NCBI GenBank assembly: GCA_943736015.1 | Contig: OX031062.1 | Span: 3,826,501 to 3,890,500 of the forward strand | Direction of reading: 5' to 3' | DNA length: 64,000 nucleotides | From: Tridacna crocea | Taxonomy: Eukaryota; Mollusca; Bivalvia; Cardiida; Cardiidae | Part shown: one piece after another, positions 35,235 to 46,602 of the stretch | How positions within the stretch are numbered: position 1 is the stretch's first letter | Layout of the letters: every line of letters begins with the position of its first letter | The notes under the pieces: generated by a model | Database searches by the model: none | The model's input: the letters and a program-made list of their open reading frames with translations, nothing else | What the model was told of the DNA's origin: nothing | Made by a program: the position numbers and the translations under genes

Positions 35235-35410
35235 AGAGCTCCACATAGAGGGAGTGATTTTGATTTTAAAATTGAAAATGAGTATTATTCTCCACTAAAC
35301 CTTAAATTATGGGTACTCATTACATATTCTAATGAGTACCCATAACATAGGGTTTGGGAGAGAAATAAATGATTTAGAATATCATTACTCTCTCTTATCT
35401 GGAGCTGTGT
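35235..35410. mobile_element. Palindromic MITE with CTCCAGATA ends, copy 2
   Basis: The same family as at 9279: AATGAGTACCCATAACATAG and TTATCTGGAGCTG, with an imperfect left arm. Confidence 0.75.
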
Positions 35411-36417
35411 TGTACTGTGACAAAGTGCAAAAAAAATACAAACCTTTTTGAACAGCGCCATTGACGAAAACCGAATATACGAAGCTTGAGGACATTCCTT
35501 TTCTGTGTATAGATTTATTAATGGATTAAAAATCTTTGCGAGATAGATGCGGTGTGGGTGGGCGACCAGACGGAAACTCCCAATGGGACCTACAGTGACT
35601 CTGTCAGGTCGACACTGACATGGAACGTGGATTAAATTGTTGTCTACTGACCTCATTTTCTATCCCAAACTGTCTGAACATGTGCTTTTAGTCCTCGTGT
35701 CCGCACTGAACTTCACGCAGTATGAACTTTTAAAGGTTTCAATAAATCAAACATAAAGGAACACGTTAAGATTTTTTGGTCGTTGATCAAAATTTATTGT
35801 ATGCCTTTGATAAAAGCTGCTAAGTATTTTTTTCTTTACAAAAAGGTAAAGGAACGGTATTCTTACATTCTTCAAACAGGTGGAGTTTTGACCATGGCCA
35901 ACTTTCCAATATCCGAGTGTCAGATATATCTGGCCAATATGATACAGTTAGAAGCCCTTATTTGAATAAGAAAGCAATATTAAACTTATCATTTAAAAAA
36001 AATAAATATCACTAGGGACCCTGGCGGCAAAGGCGAGATTTTTTTCCCGGTTATGCTGGTATAATTTGTAAATTTAAGTCATGAATATCCCCGACCTTTT
36101 GTCAGTTAAATGAAATCGACTAAAAAACAATTAAAAATATAGGAACTTAGGGATATTTTTGACTGAATACAAATTTTTAGCTTAAAGAAAAGATATAATA
36201 AAAGCTACATCTAAATTGCACTGTGCTGACGATATAAGACTATAAAGTCTGAATTTTAGCACCATAACATCACAGACCTTTTAAAGGTCTTGTAAACCAA
36301 TTGCAGTTTTTTTTTTAAATCTTGAACAACAAGTAGACGAACTTTACCACGGAAAGAACTTTTAAGTGACTCATAAGTAACGGAATGATCGCTTTATAAG
36401 TATCAACGGAGTCTATT
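35411..36417. other. Unassigned stretch
   Basis: Short frames only; no splice-supported exon seen. Confidence 0.5.
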
Positions 36418-36645
36418 TTAAGCCATTACCACACAATCCCTACTTTTCACGCCCCTGAGAAAGAAGCCTTTAGAAAACATTGTGGGAAAAGGAGAAAATG
36501 CTGGTAACCAGCATTTTCTCCTTTTCCCACAATGTTTTCTTCCCTTCACAAAACAAATTTCAATTTTCAGTCACTTTTTTTTTGTCGTCTGCAAATGCTT
36601 TCAATTTAGACCAGTCTAAAATATTGTCGTTTGGTAACGGGTTAA
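36418..36645 (+). mobile_element. TTAA MITE, A type, reference-quality copy
   Basis: TTAA on both sides. The core palindrome at 36473-36539 has two 33-base arms around one A, and the subterminal regions are intact. Confidence 0.93.
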
Positions 36646-36730
36646 GAGACGAGAAATAATCCTCCTAACGCAAGTGATTTAGACTGTTGACTATTGGAAA
36701 TATAAAGCTGGCAAAATTTCAGGGTCCAAC

Positions 36731-36800
36731 AATTCTTTAATTCAGTCTAAATCTAGATTAAGAAAGTAACACAACTTCTGATTGGCTAAACCATTTGTGA
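36731..36800. mobile_element. Left arm fragment of the CACCAACCATTC MITE
   Basis: TCAGTCTAAATCTAG, then AAGTAACACAACTTCTGATT and TGGCTAAACCATTT; the other arm is missing. Confidence 0.6.
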
Positions 36801-36819
36801 TGGAAAATAATAAAAGGGA

Positions 36820-37015
36820 AATAACTCGAAAAATATACAAGCCAGAGTTATAGTTGTTGTGCATGACACATTTTCTCATGGTGCTTTAACAAAGTGTGAA
36901 GTTTTGTCACAATACCTACAGTTTTTTTAGATATATAGCGAACAAAACTTGTGACGGACAGACGGACGGACGGTCGGACGGGGGGGGGAAGGAAACAATG
37001 ATGTCTCCAGGCCCT
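36820..37015. repeat. Relic of a GGACGG-type molluscan repeat
   Basis: GAAATAACTC, AGAGTTATAGTTGTTGTGCA and a GACGGACGGACGG run, ending near GATGTCTCCAGGCCC, match the style of the elements at 60492 and 47624. It is fragmentary. Confidence 0.5.
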
Positions 37016-37349
37016 TGGGGGAAGACTTAAATCACTAATGGTATTAAAATTTTCATTTCATGGTGGGATCAGAAGCCTTTTTAATTCTCTGAATTTTTCA
37101 TCCATTTGTTCCTTTCTATATGTATGTACCAGATAAAAAATAAATTTATCACAAAACATGATAAAAATACACACTTCCCCCTTTCCAGTTTAGCGTCGAG
37201 CCCCTGCAGTTAGCGCACTCGGAATCATGTTCGATAGATAACTCCGTTGAAAACCTTGTCACAGACATTGAACTTTAGTGGACAATGATTGTCACAAAAG
37301 CAAGTGCACTTGGTCTCTTTTTACTTTCGTTGTCGTTTGGTTTTGACTA

Positions 37350-37649
37350 TAATTAAAAATGAGTATTATTGAACTACTTTCACCGATTCATCTTTTCCAT
37401 TTTTTCCTTCTTTGAATTATCATTTATAAATCTAAAACCACTTTATTCTCAATTCAAAAAGAGATAATAATTACCTCGCTTTTCAAAAAACTAATGAAAG
37501 TATCAAAAATAATTTCAAGATAGACATAAACGTAATTTCTGATCCGTTAGAAATGTGCAAAAATATTATTTCTGCATAAATCCTTATTTATCCTTATTTA
37601 TCAAACAATAAGAATTTTCACCGGAAGTGCATTACACAGGTCTTACCTT
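37350..37649. mobile_element. AAGGTAGTGG-related element, copy 3, left end missing
   Basis: It is collinear with copy 1 from ATTAAAAATGAGTATTA onward. Its right end, ATTACACAGGTCTTACCTT, is a different end variant, shared with the copy at 38934. Confidence 0.7.
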
Positions 37650-37878
37650 AACTCTTTACCAAACAAGAAAATTTTAGACTGGTTCAAATTGAAAGCACTT
37701 GCAGACAACAAAATAAACATTCCTAAAAAAAAATGAAATTTGTTTCCAGCTGGGTGGAAAACATTGTGGGAAAAGGAGAAAATGCTGGTTACCAGCATTT
37801 TCTCCTTTTCCCACAGTGTTTTCAAAAGTCTTCTTTCTCAGGGGCGTAAAAAGTAGGGATTGTGTGGTAATGGGTTAA
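37648..37878 (-). mobile_element. TTAA MITE, A type, full length
   Basis: Its left TTAA overlaps the CTTACCTTA end of the element at 37350. Confidence 0.9.
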
Positions 37879-38009
37879 GTGGATTTTTCAAGTGTACAGG
37901 AATATCATTTTCGGGGCATATTATCCAATCAGAGCACGGAATTTTTTTCGCAGTACAAAAAATAAGACTTAACTATTGACCAGACATTTCTGTTAAGAAC
38001 ATTGAGCTG

Positions 38010-38160
38010 TTTGATTCTTTACCACAAGTATCTATTTTAAAAGTCTTTGGGGGAAAAAAGAGTGAAAACATCATAGGAAAATGAAAAAAAAGGTGGTGGC
38101 CAGCATTTCTCTTTTCCCAACAATGTTTTCCATCTTACATGAACAGATTTCACTACGTCT
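38010..38160 (+). mobile_element. TTAA MITE, strongly decayed
   Basis: TTCTTTACCACAAG and the core half CCCAACAATGTTTTCC are recognisable. Confidence 0.5.
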
Positions 38161-38541
38161 CAGTCATCTAATAAGAGCGAACGTTTAATTTGGAAACTGT
38201 CAAGGTCTTCGGTGCCACCTACAATACAGGCTTAACCCATGTATAGATTAACTAATCATGCCAATTTCCTGTTTGCTAAAATGACTATTACTAAATGACC
38301 CATCACGTACATTATGTATTTCATTTCCGGTATGTCATAACTTATTTGATAAAGAATACATTATGAACTGACCTGTCATGTACATTCCAGAGCACATTTC
38401 CGGTGTACAATATCAAATACATGTACATGGGCCAATACAGCCAGTGAATTAAAATGTTTTTTGGTGCAATTCTTTTGTTTTTGTTTTTCATGCCAAACGT
38501 GAAAAAGATTTTTTTTTTCATCACGACACAGAAATTGCCGT

Positions 38542-38666
38542 CGGTACCCCTTTGGATACCTTCAGCTCGAAGGCTTGCTCCGATGCTATTTTTGTTATGT
38601 GGTCTCCACCAAATAACAAAAAATAGCATCAGAGCAAGCCTTCAGACTGGAGGTACCCTTTGGATA
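38542..38666. mobile_element. Palindrome of about 125 bp
   Basis: GGTACCCCTTTGGATACC and GGCTTGCTCCGATGCTATTT pair with inverse blocks at 38622-38660 around a GTGGTCTCCACC loop. The short ORFs on both strands arise from it. Confidence 0.8.
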
Positions 38667-38933
38667 ACAAACAACTAGCGCAGGCCTGATAGACTAATCA
38701 TAGCCTGACAATGTCTGCACTACGAGTATTTATTTCATCAAATACACTATTGTCAGTGTTTATTTTTATTACAAATGCGAATAAGTAGATCTACCAATTC
38801 TGGATTTCATAAATGCATAGCTTTGATTCTGGGTAAGGTAGCACACATCCAGTGCAGCCTGATACTAGTGTCTATACTGTGAGCATAAGAACTGATCCAC
38901 TGTTGTCTGTTTACTTCCAGTTTAAGGTAAGAC

Positions 38934-39569
38934 CTGTGTAATGCACTTCCGGTGAAAATTGTAATTGGTTGATAAATAAGGATAAATGAGGATCTATGCA
39001 GAAATAATATTTTTACACATTTCTAACGGATCAGAAATTCCATTTATGTCAATTTTGAAATTATTTTTTTATACTTTTGTTAGTTTTCTGAAAAGGGAGG
39101 TAATTATTAGATCTATCTCTTTTTGAATTGGGAATATAGTGGTTTTAGATTTATAAATGATAATTCAATTGGTTGGTTGGTTGTGTTGGGGTTTAACGCC
39201 ACTTTAACAGCTAAGGTCATATCATGGCGGTCGATGACGCACATGTGTTTCCTGGCTTTCTCATACCGGTACTAACACTACTTTCTTTCCAAAGCCACCG
39301 ACTACTTTTCTCACATGCTTCAGCAGAGGTGAGAGGCGAAAATATGCCGGAAAGAAAGTTAGCCTCAACCGGGTATCGAACTCACAACCACCAGGTCATG
39401 AGTCCGACTCGCTCACCACTGAGCCACCCGGGCGGGCATAATTCAAAGAAGGAAAAAATGGAAAAAAAAAAAATGAAAAGGTGAAAGTAGCTCAATAATA
39501 ATCATTTTTAATTTTGCAGGATGATATTTTAGTGGAAATAGCTATTTTCCATTACACAGGTCTTACCTT
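38934..39569. mobile_element. AAGGTAAGACCTG element, copy 4 (inverse), split by a SINE
   Basis: The ends AAGGTAAGACCTGTGTAATG and CATTACACAGGTCTTACCTT are a perfect 20-bp inverted pair. A SINE at 39169-39437 interrupts it, with a 9-bp duplication ATAATTCAA. Confidence 0.85.
39169..39437 (-). mobile_element. tRNA-headed SINE, complete
   Basis: Read on the minus strand, the head has box A TGGCTCAGTGG and box B GAGTTCGATACCC. A body follows with CGACCGCCATGATATGACCT, and the tail is (CCAA)n. It is flanked by the duplication ATAATTCAA at 39160-39168 and 39438-39446. The body fits the broad MetaSINE/RUDI type known from bivalves, which is an inference from general pattern. Confidence 0.85.
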
Positions 39570-39678
39570 AAATTCAAAAACTAAAAGTCACTCATCTGTT
39601 GGAGTGCAGATTTTGGATCAACTGACATAGTACTTGCAGTCTGATTATATTTATACTGTAAGCAATAAAAGACATATA

Positions 39679-39868
39679 TTTAACTCGTTACCAAACGACA
39701 ATATTTTAGGCTTAACCAAATCGAAAGCATTTGCAGAAGACAAAATAAAAGTGACTGAAATTTTGAAATTGGTTTTGAGAAGGGTAGAAAGCATTGTGGG
39801 AAAAGGAAAAAATGCTGGTTACCAGCATTTTCCCCATTTCCCACAATGTTTTCTAAAGGCTTCTTTAT
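39679..39868 (-). mobile_element. TTAA MITE, A type, right end lost
   Basis: It is intact to TTCTAAAGGCTTCTTT, then breaks into unrelated sequence. Confidence 0.8.
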
Positions 39869-39911
39869 ATTGCACATCATGTGCCATTTGATATTGTCTA
39901 CGCTGTAAGCA

Positions 39912-40125
39912 GTTATCCGTTTACCAGACGACAAAAATTTCAGAGCTGCCTAACTTGATAGCAATTGCAGACGTCAAATGAGATTCCGCTAGTATGACAA
40001 TTAGCCTTGAGAAATATTGGTAATACTGTGGAAAAAGGAGGAAAGACTGGTTACCAGAGTTTTGTCCTCTTTCTTTGGCCTCTTTCTCGGCGTCCATTTA
40101 ACTTGAGTGTGGTAAAGGGTTGTAG
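39912..40125 (-). mobile_element. TTAA MITE, diverged
   Basis: CGTTTACCAGACGACAAAAA opens it, the core is deleted on its right side, and it ends GTGTGGTAAAGGGTT. Confidence 0.65.
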
Positions 40126-40254
40126 TTGTCTCACCAAGAATCTTTTAAGCGTTCAGTCACGCATTGAATGAATAGTGTTTTAAGGCCCGTCGACAACTTA
40201 GGTCATATTGGGCGCACTTACTTAGTAAACAATAATGCTTGGCCGAGATGTTCC

Positions 40255-40450
40255 GAATGGTGCAGTCTGGTGATCGATCGGTGCCGCCATTTTGGATGTC
40301 GTGTTGCAGTATAGTGATGTTCACGGGGCACTCAAAAGGGAAACTGGCTATTCGTGGTTTTTGCCAGGGTACATGATATATGTATTCCCGGCATGTTAAG
40401 CAATGAGATCACGAGAAATTTCTTTGCAGTATAATAAAGACAACTTCTAA
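40255..40450. repeat. Dispersed CCGCCATTTTGGATG repeat, copy 1
   Basis: GCCGCCATTTTGGATGTCGT, GTACATGATATAT and GAAATTTCTTTGCAGTAT are shared in order with 41118-41285. A shorter piece with GGGGCATATTATCCAATCAG lies at 37895-37965. Confidence 0.65.
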
Positions 40451-40586
40451 CATGCCACCCACGACAACAGCTCACCCTTGCGGTATAAGTTGACGTAAGT
40501 CAGCTGACGCATTTAAGTTACCGGAGCCATAGGGATCCGTGGTTTGACTCCTGGCACCCAATGACTGTGTATTAGAGACAAAAGAT

Positions 40587-40800
40587 TTAACTCTTTACCA
40601 AACGACAAAATTTTGGACTGGTCCAAATTGAAAGCACTTGCAGACGACAAAATAAACAGAACTCAAAAATTGAAATTTGTTCCCAGCAGGCTTGAAAACA
40701 TTGTGTGAAATGGAGAAAATGCTGGTTACCAGCATTTTCTCTTTTTCCCACAATGTTTTGAAAAGGCTTCTATCTCAGGGATTGTTTGGTAAAGGGTTAA
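40587..40800 (-). mobile_element. TTAA MITE, A type
   Basis: About 15 bases are missing between CTCAGGG and ATTGTTTGG; otherwise full length. Confidence 0.88.
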
Positions 40801-41117
40801 CTGTATGCAGCCCGTTACTCGCCCCAGTTACAGCAAAAAAAAAACAACAAAAAACAACAGACCTCTCGTCTACACTTTTTATCCTTTCCCTTCTAATACT
40901 TTCAAGGCCTCTATGTCATTTAACTGCAAAGTTTTACCATTCCAACGTTTGTACAGGGAATTCTACCTATATTTCGACTTAATAAATTGAGTACCTTCAC
41001 AAATGGAATTTAACTTCTGAATGCCCAAATTCAATGAAAACTGACGTAACTGGGAAATGACTTGGTTATACATGCTAAAACGTGCAGCTTTGTGCATAAT
41101 TTTGATGTTAACCGTGA

Positions 41118-41285
41118 TCGACGCCGCCATTTTGGATGTTGTGTTGATAGTGTAGTCATGCATACTGGGCTCCCGAAAGGAAACCGCTGTTACGTTGGTT
41201 TTGCAAGTGTACATGATATATATGTTCGGGGCATATTATCCAATCAGATCGCGCGAAATTTCTTTGCAGTATTGTACACGTAATA
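41118..41285. repeat. Dispersed CCGCCATTTTGGATG repeat, copy 2
   Basis: It carries GCCGCCATTTTGGATGTTGT, GTACATGATATAT and GGGGCATATTATCCAATCAG, joining features of the other two copies. Confidence 0.65.
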
Positions 41286-41585
41286 TCTTGATGTTTCTTC
41301 AAAAACAATTGGGCTAGAAATGAAAATCAATGAATATAAAGTTCCAAGTTTGTCATTTACTAAATACAAGTATACCTATCTATAAGACATGGATATTCCA
41401 CATAAATAATCACATAAATAATCACATAAGTACATCAGCTGTGCTTCTCTAAGCATGAAAGATAGATTTGTGTGAGAATGGTCACAAAAATAATTATTAT
41501 ATAATGTGGTTGAAAAATAAAAATGGTTTTTGTACTATTTACTGAACTACAAAATTTTAGATATGACCACACTGAAACCATTTGC

Positions 41586-42069
41586 TGGTTGGCTGGTTGG
41601 TTGTACTGGGATTTAACGCCACTTTAACCCATTACCACACAATCCCTACTTTTGACGCCCCTGAGAAAGAAGCCTTAAGAAAACATTGTGGGAAAAGGAT
41701 AAAATGCTGTTAATCAGCATTTTCTCTTTTTCCCACGATGTTTTCTACCCTTCACAAAACAAATTTCAAATTTTCATTCACTTTTATTTTGTCGTCTGCA
41801 AATGCTTTCAATTCAGACCAGTCTAAAATATTGTTGTTTGGTAATGGGTTAACAGCTAATTAAGGTCATATCATGGCGGTCTGTGACGCACATGTGTTTC
41901 CTGGCTTTCTTACGCTAGTATTAACACAACTTTCTTTCCAAAGCCATCGACTACTTTTCTCACATGCTTCAGCAGAGGTGAGAGGCGAAAATATGCCGGA
42001 AAGAAAGTTCGCCTCAACGGGGTATTGAACTCACAACCACCATCACCATTGAGCCACCCGGGCAGGCCA
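41586..42069 (-). mobile_element. tRNA-headed SINE, interrupted by a TTAA MITE
   Basis: It is the same SINE as at 39169, with an 11-bp duplication AAACCATTTGC at 41575-41585 and 42070-42080. It contains the MITE at 41624-41852. The box A region near 42050 is shortened relative to the intact copy. Confidence 0.85.
41624..41852 (+). mobile_element. TTAA MITE, A type, nested in a SINE
   Basis: Interrupts GCCACTTTAACAGCTAA of the SINE. TTAA is on both sides here but single in the intact SINE at 39200. Confidence 0.93.
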
Positions 42070-42193
42070 AAACCATTTGCAGACAACACACAAAATGTGG
42101 TTAAAACAAGGGAGTAGATCTAGTCCCTGAAAGGAAATAGAGAGCAGACAATTTTTCATTCAGAAAAAAAAAACAGAATTGTTTGGTGCAGTA

Positions 42194-42420
42194 TTAACTC
42201 TTTGCCAAACGACAAAATTTTAGACTGGTCCAAATTGAAAGAATTTGCAGATGACAAAACAAATGTGATTAAAGAATTGAAATTTGTTTTACAAAGGGAA
42301 GAAAACTTTGTGGGAAAAGTAGAAAATGCTGGTTACCAGCATTTTCTCCTTAACCCACAATCTTTTAAAAGCTTCTCTCACAGGGGTGTTAAAAGTCGGG
42401 ATTGTGTTGTGAAGGGCTAA
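42194..42420 (-). mobile_element. TTAA MITE, A type
   Basis: The left TTAA is intact and the right end decayed to GGGCTAAA. Core GCTGGTTACCAGC. Confidence 0.85.
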
Positions 42421-42954
42421 ATAAAAATGACATGAAGAGGTTAAAAAGAAGGATAAAATGTAAAAGAGGCATAGTATTTCATTGCTATAAATAACAAACT
42501 TATAAAAATCAGAGAATGTTAATGCATAAAGAAATAATCCCTGGATTTTTTTTTAAGAGAAATTTGAGATTTTGCAGAAATGGGTTAAATTAAAATGACA
42601 TGGAAAGGGTAAACGGAACTACATAATGTACAATAGCCATGGTATTTCACTGTTAAAAATAACAAAGTAACAAAAAAAAACAGAGAATTTTGTTGCATAA
42701 AGAGATAATCCCTGGTTTTTCTAGAGAAAATGAAAAAAAAACCCTCGACAAAACCATACCTGAAAAATAAGATAAAATACTCAGAAATTACGATAACCCT
42801 GTGACTCATATGCATATCTTAACATTTTCAAATTAAACATAAAAGTTAAACTACACAACAACTGGAAAACACAAACAAAACTTCTTTAACATTCTACCAA
42901 TGGAAATATTCCATATACCAGTCCAAAGTGAGATCTGTTTCAGATGAAAAAAAT
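42421..42954. other. AT-rich stretch with an imperfect direct repeat
   Basis: Blocks at 42421-42560 and 42591-42735 share ATGACATG(A/G)A(A/G)(A/G)GG, CAGAGAAT and AGATAATCCCTGG in the same order, a decayed tandem pair of about 170 bp. Confidence 0.55.
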
Positions 42955-43140
42955 TAGGTTGCTAAAATAAGTTATGTCTTTGATAGGATAAAACATTGTT
43001 GGAAAAGGAGAAAATGCTGGTTTTTCCACAACATTTTTGCTCCTATCAAATACGATCTTTTGATCCTCCCTTTATATGCCTTCTGCAAGTTCTTTTAAAT
43101 TTGGACTGGTCTAAAATGCTGCAATTTGGTAAAAGTTAGA
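42955..43140 (+). mobile_element. TTAA MITE, half-core deletion
   Basis: GGATAAAACATTGTTGG is followed by GAGAAAATGCTGG and directly by TTTTTCCACAAC; the CCAGCATTTTC arm is missing. Confidence 0.65.
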
Positions 43141-43401
43141 ATGGTTTTTGCCCCGTTTTCCCTCAATCATGTTATTATGCATAAAACAAACAGAAAATCA
43201 CATTTCTAAACATGAGGCAGAAATAGTTTGACCCTTTACGAAATGACATAGAATTTCGAAACTGTTCAAAGGAAAGCATTTTGCAGATTACAATTTAAAT
43301 GTGGTTCAAATGGGAAAAGGTGTGTGAATTGCGAAGGGATCATATCTGTGTAAAAGGTATTTCAGAGTTATGTGTCCTTATATGGGTCTCCCTTTTGATA
43401 T

Positions 43402-43630
43402 TTAACCCTTTACCCCATAAGGCATTTCTATGCTATCTTTGATTGACCCTAAATAACAGCAAGGATGAAGCCGTTTCTTATGTGTATATGACACCTTTTG
43501 ATAGCATAGAAAACATTGTGGCAAAAGCTGAAATTGCTCGTCATGAGCAATTTCACCTTTTGCCACAATGTTTTCCAAAGGCTCCTACAAGCAATGCGTA
43601 GAAATGAATATCTATGGTGTAAAGGGTAAA
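43402..43630 (-). mobile_element. TTAA MITE, B type, full length
   Basis: CCCCATAAGGCATTTCTATG at the left, and core GCTCGTCATGAGC. Confidence 0.85.
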
Positions 43631-43679
43631 CAACTAAAAGTACATATAAGTATGAGTCAAACACTGTATACAATAGGTT

Positions 43680-43810
43680 AAATGCATCTGCAACAAGCAT
43701 CAAACCAGGTCAGCCTGCTCATTCCTGGTATCCTGACCTGGGTTGAAACTTTTTGGAATCAATTTTTGCATGCAGAAGGACCAGTGTACCTAATGATTCA
43801 GTGGGTCTTT
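43680..43810. mobile_element. Decayed GGTCAGCCTG hairpin element
   Basis: AATGCATCTGCAACAAGCAT and CAGGTCAGCCTGCTC align with the copy at 30372, followed by the tail CAGTGGGTC. Confidence 0.55.
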
Positions 43811-43836
43811 AGACAAAGTGGGTTTATGGATCCATA

Positions 43837-44064
43837 TTAAGTCTTTACCAGGCGACAGAATTGTAGACTTTTCAAAGTTGAACAGATTTCCAGATGACAG
43901 TTTAGATGTGCATGAATGATGAAAGTAGTTTCTTTATAGGGTTAGAAAACGCTGTGGGAAAAGGAGAAAATGGTGGTAACCAGTATTTTCTCCTTTTCCA
44001 ACAATGTTATCCAAGCCCCCCCCCCCACCTGTTAAAACTAGAGATTGCATGGTAAAGTTTTTAA
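43837..44064 (-). mobile_element. TTAA MITE, A type
   Basis: The core is GGTGGTAACCAG; a C-run replaces part of the right subterminal region. Confidence 0.75.
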
Positions 44065-44103
44065 TATGATAATTTGCTTGGTCTGATGGCTCACAGAGAT
44101 AAA

Positions 44104-44299
44104 TTAACCCAGTACCATACAATCCCTACTTTTGACAACCCTAAAAAAGAAGCCTTTAGAAAATGCTGTTGGAAAAGGAGAAAATGCTGGTCTACCCTTC
44201 ACAAAACAAATTTCCAATTTTCATTCACTTTTATTTCACCATCTGCAAATGCTTTCGATTTAGACACACCTACATATTGTCGTTTGGTAATGAGTAAAA
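44104..44299 (+). mobile_element. TTAA MITE, A type, half-core deletion
   Basis: GAGAAAATGCTGG passes straight to TCTACCCTTCACAAAAC. Confidence 0.8.
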
Positions 44300-44519
44300 C
44301 CCCCTTTTGCCTGACCCAGGGCCATGAATATATAATGCCACAGATAACTGCAAAAATGCCAAAATTTCCTCACAACATTGATAACAACAAAGATGATGCT
44401 GGGGCTATGAAAATAGTTTTAGGGTTCTCTTTGTAAACAGACAAGCTCAATTTACATTTAAGGATAATAAAATTTAAGGATGATTCTAACCAGAAACAAA
44501 GAAAAACAAAAATTTATAT

Positions 44520-45003
44520 GTCACCCATCATGCAAAAAAGGACCATCTAGGAATTCTGTACATCAATTAGATGGAAACAGATCGACAATAGTGCAGGTCA
44601 AATTACGTTGATAATTTCAAAAATGATTGTATAACCCTTTACTCTATAAATACTCATTTCTACCCATTGCTTGTAGGAGCCTTTGGAAAACATTGTGACA
44701 AAAAGTGAAATTGCTCGTCACAAGCAATTTCACCTTTTGTCACAATGTTTTCTATGCTTTCAAAAGGTGTCATATACACATAAGAAATGACTTCATCCAT
44801 GCTGTTATTTAGGGTCAATTAGAGATACCATAGAAATGCCTTATGGAGTAAAGGGATAACAAGGTAAAATGACCACTTTCATAAAGAAAATGTCATTATG
44901 CCGAAAAATGTCAACCCTAGTCAGACCACACAAATTGTGCAGTCTGACCAGAGCTGACACTTTTTGCAGTTCCCAGACGGTCCCTTTTTGCATGATGGGT
45001 CAC
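44520..45003. mobile_element. TCACCCATCATGCAAAAA element, split by a B-type MITE
   Basis: The ends 44520-44549 and 44977-45003 are inverted (GTCACCCATCATGCAAAAA). An inner hairpin GTCAGACCACACAAATTGTG lies near 44915, and the MITE at 44632-44869 is inserted inside. Confidence 0.7.
44632..44869 (+). mobile_element. TTAA MITE, B type, nested in the TCACCCATCATG element
   Basis: ACTCTATAAATACTCATTTC opens it and the core is GCTCGTCACAAGC; the outer TTAA sites have decayed to ATAA. Confidence 0.82.
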
Positions 45004-45325
45004 ATAATTACAATATACTGTCATGTTAATAGTATAAGATATTAGTAAAGACTAGAAACATATTCTAAAGGACGGATACATTCATAAATATAACTAGAAG
45101 TTTTCTTTCTAAAATCTATGATGCTTCTTTTAATAAAAGATAAAATATAGAGAAGCAAGTGTGATGGAATTGGAGATCACAAAAGGTATGAGAATGAATG
45201 GATCATATTGTCTATCTTATTAAATCTGATCCTGACCTTTTATGCTGAATATATAAGTAGGCATAAAAATAGAATTCCGATTATTATTTAGAAAGTTACA
45301 TATACAGGAGAATGTACTTATATAG

Positions 45326-45553
45326 TTAACCCATTACCACACAATCCCTACTTTTGACACCCTTGAGAAAGAAGCCTTTAGAAAACATTGCAGGAAAAGG
45401 AGAAAATGCTGGTAACCAGCATTTTCTCCTTTTACCACAATGTTTTTACCCTTCACAAAATAAATTTCAAATTTTCAGTCACTTTTCCGTTGTCGTCTGC
45501 AAATGCTTTCGATTTGGACAAACCGAAAATGTTGTTGTTTGGTAATGAGTTAA
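45326..45553 (+). mobile_element. TTAA MITE, A type, full length
   Basis: The right arm is shortened at ACCACAATGTTTTTACCC. Confidence 0.9.
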
Positions 45554-45791
45554 CCTATGCAGTTATTTAAAGATTGATTGGCGTAAACTGCACAAAATAA
45601 TTCTGAGGCCATTTAGGACATAGGCCGAGTGATTCCAAGGGTAAAAATAGAATATCAATTTATGTAAATGATTTTGATCTGGGTCAGGTTAAATGATTCA
45701 TGATAATACATGAAAAATAATTCTAAAAAATAGTGGATGGACTTGGACGGATGGTTGGTGTAAATAGAGAATTATTCAAACTCTTAACCCT

Positions 45792-46020
45792 TTAACCCTT
45801 TCCCAAACAGCAAACTTTTGGACTATACTAAATTGAAAGCATTTGCAGATGACAATTCAACTCTTCCTGAAAAGATGATTTCTGTCTATGATAGGGTAGA
45901 AAACATTGTGGGAAAAGGAGAAAATGCTGGTTACCAGCATTTTCTCCTTTTCCCACAATGTTTTCATAAGTCTACTTGTCCATACCCATAAAAACCAGGG
46001 ATTGTTTGGGAAAGGGTTAA
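45792..46020 (-). mobile_element. TTAA MITE, C ends with an A core
   Basis: CCCTTTCCCAAACAGC and GTTTGGGAAAGGG flank GCTGGTTACCAGC with a perfect core. Confidence 0.9.
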
Positions 46021-46218
46021 TACACAATCTGTGCTTTAACGAACCTGGAAAAACATAATGGAAAAAGAAGAAAATGCATGCAAATCAGTACTTTCTCTTT
46101 TTTCCCGTAATGTTTTCCACCCTTCTTTCAAACAAATTTCAATCTATGGGTCTTATCTAATTTGTCCTCTGTAAATACTTTCAGCTTGGACAAGACTAAA
46201 ATTTTGCGCTTTAGTATA
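46017..46218 (+). mobile_element. TTAA MITE, diverged, shares TTAA with the copy before
   Basis: TTAATACACAATCTGTGC opens it; the core is GCATGCAAATCAG. Confidence 0.65.
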
Positions 46219-46371
46219 AAAGAAAAAAATGACAAAGTCTTGCATTTCTCCCAATGCAAAGCAATTTCACATAACAAATAAATTACGACTCAAATATAGG
46301 GATTCACTTCTGGCAAACCAGTATTTTCTCCTTTTCTTTCAGGGTTTTCAAACTCCTACTTCCTTAGGGTC

Positions 46372-46602
46372 ATTTACTCTTTACCAAAAGACAAAATTTT
46401 GAACTACTCCAAATTGAAAGCATTTGCAGGCTAAAAAAAAATGTGAATTAAAAATTGACTTTTGATTTTGGGAGGGTAGAAAACTTTTGATTTTGGGAGT
46501 GTAGGAAACATTGTGGGAAAAGCAGAAAATGCTGGTTCCCAGCATTTTCTCCTTTTCCTACAATGTTTTCAAAAGGCTTCTATTTGTGTGCTAAAGAGTT
46601 GA
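46372..46602 (-). mobile_element. TTAA MITE, A type, with a 30-bp repeat
   Basis: CTTTTGATTTTGGGAG is repeated left of the core, and the ends have decayed. Confidence 0.75.

Larger units (their letters stand above)
41538..42120 (-). mobile_element. Older TTAA MITE split by the SINE
   Basis: The left part, ACTACAAAATTTTAGATATG to ACCATTTGC, resumes at 42070 as ACCATTTGCAGACAAC. The right end is lost. Confidence 0.7.
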
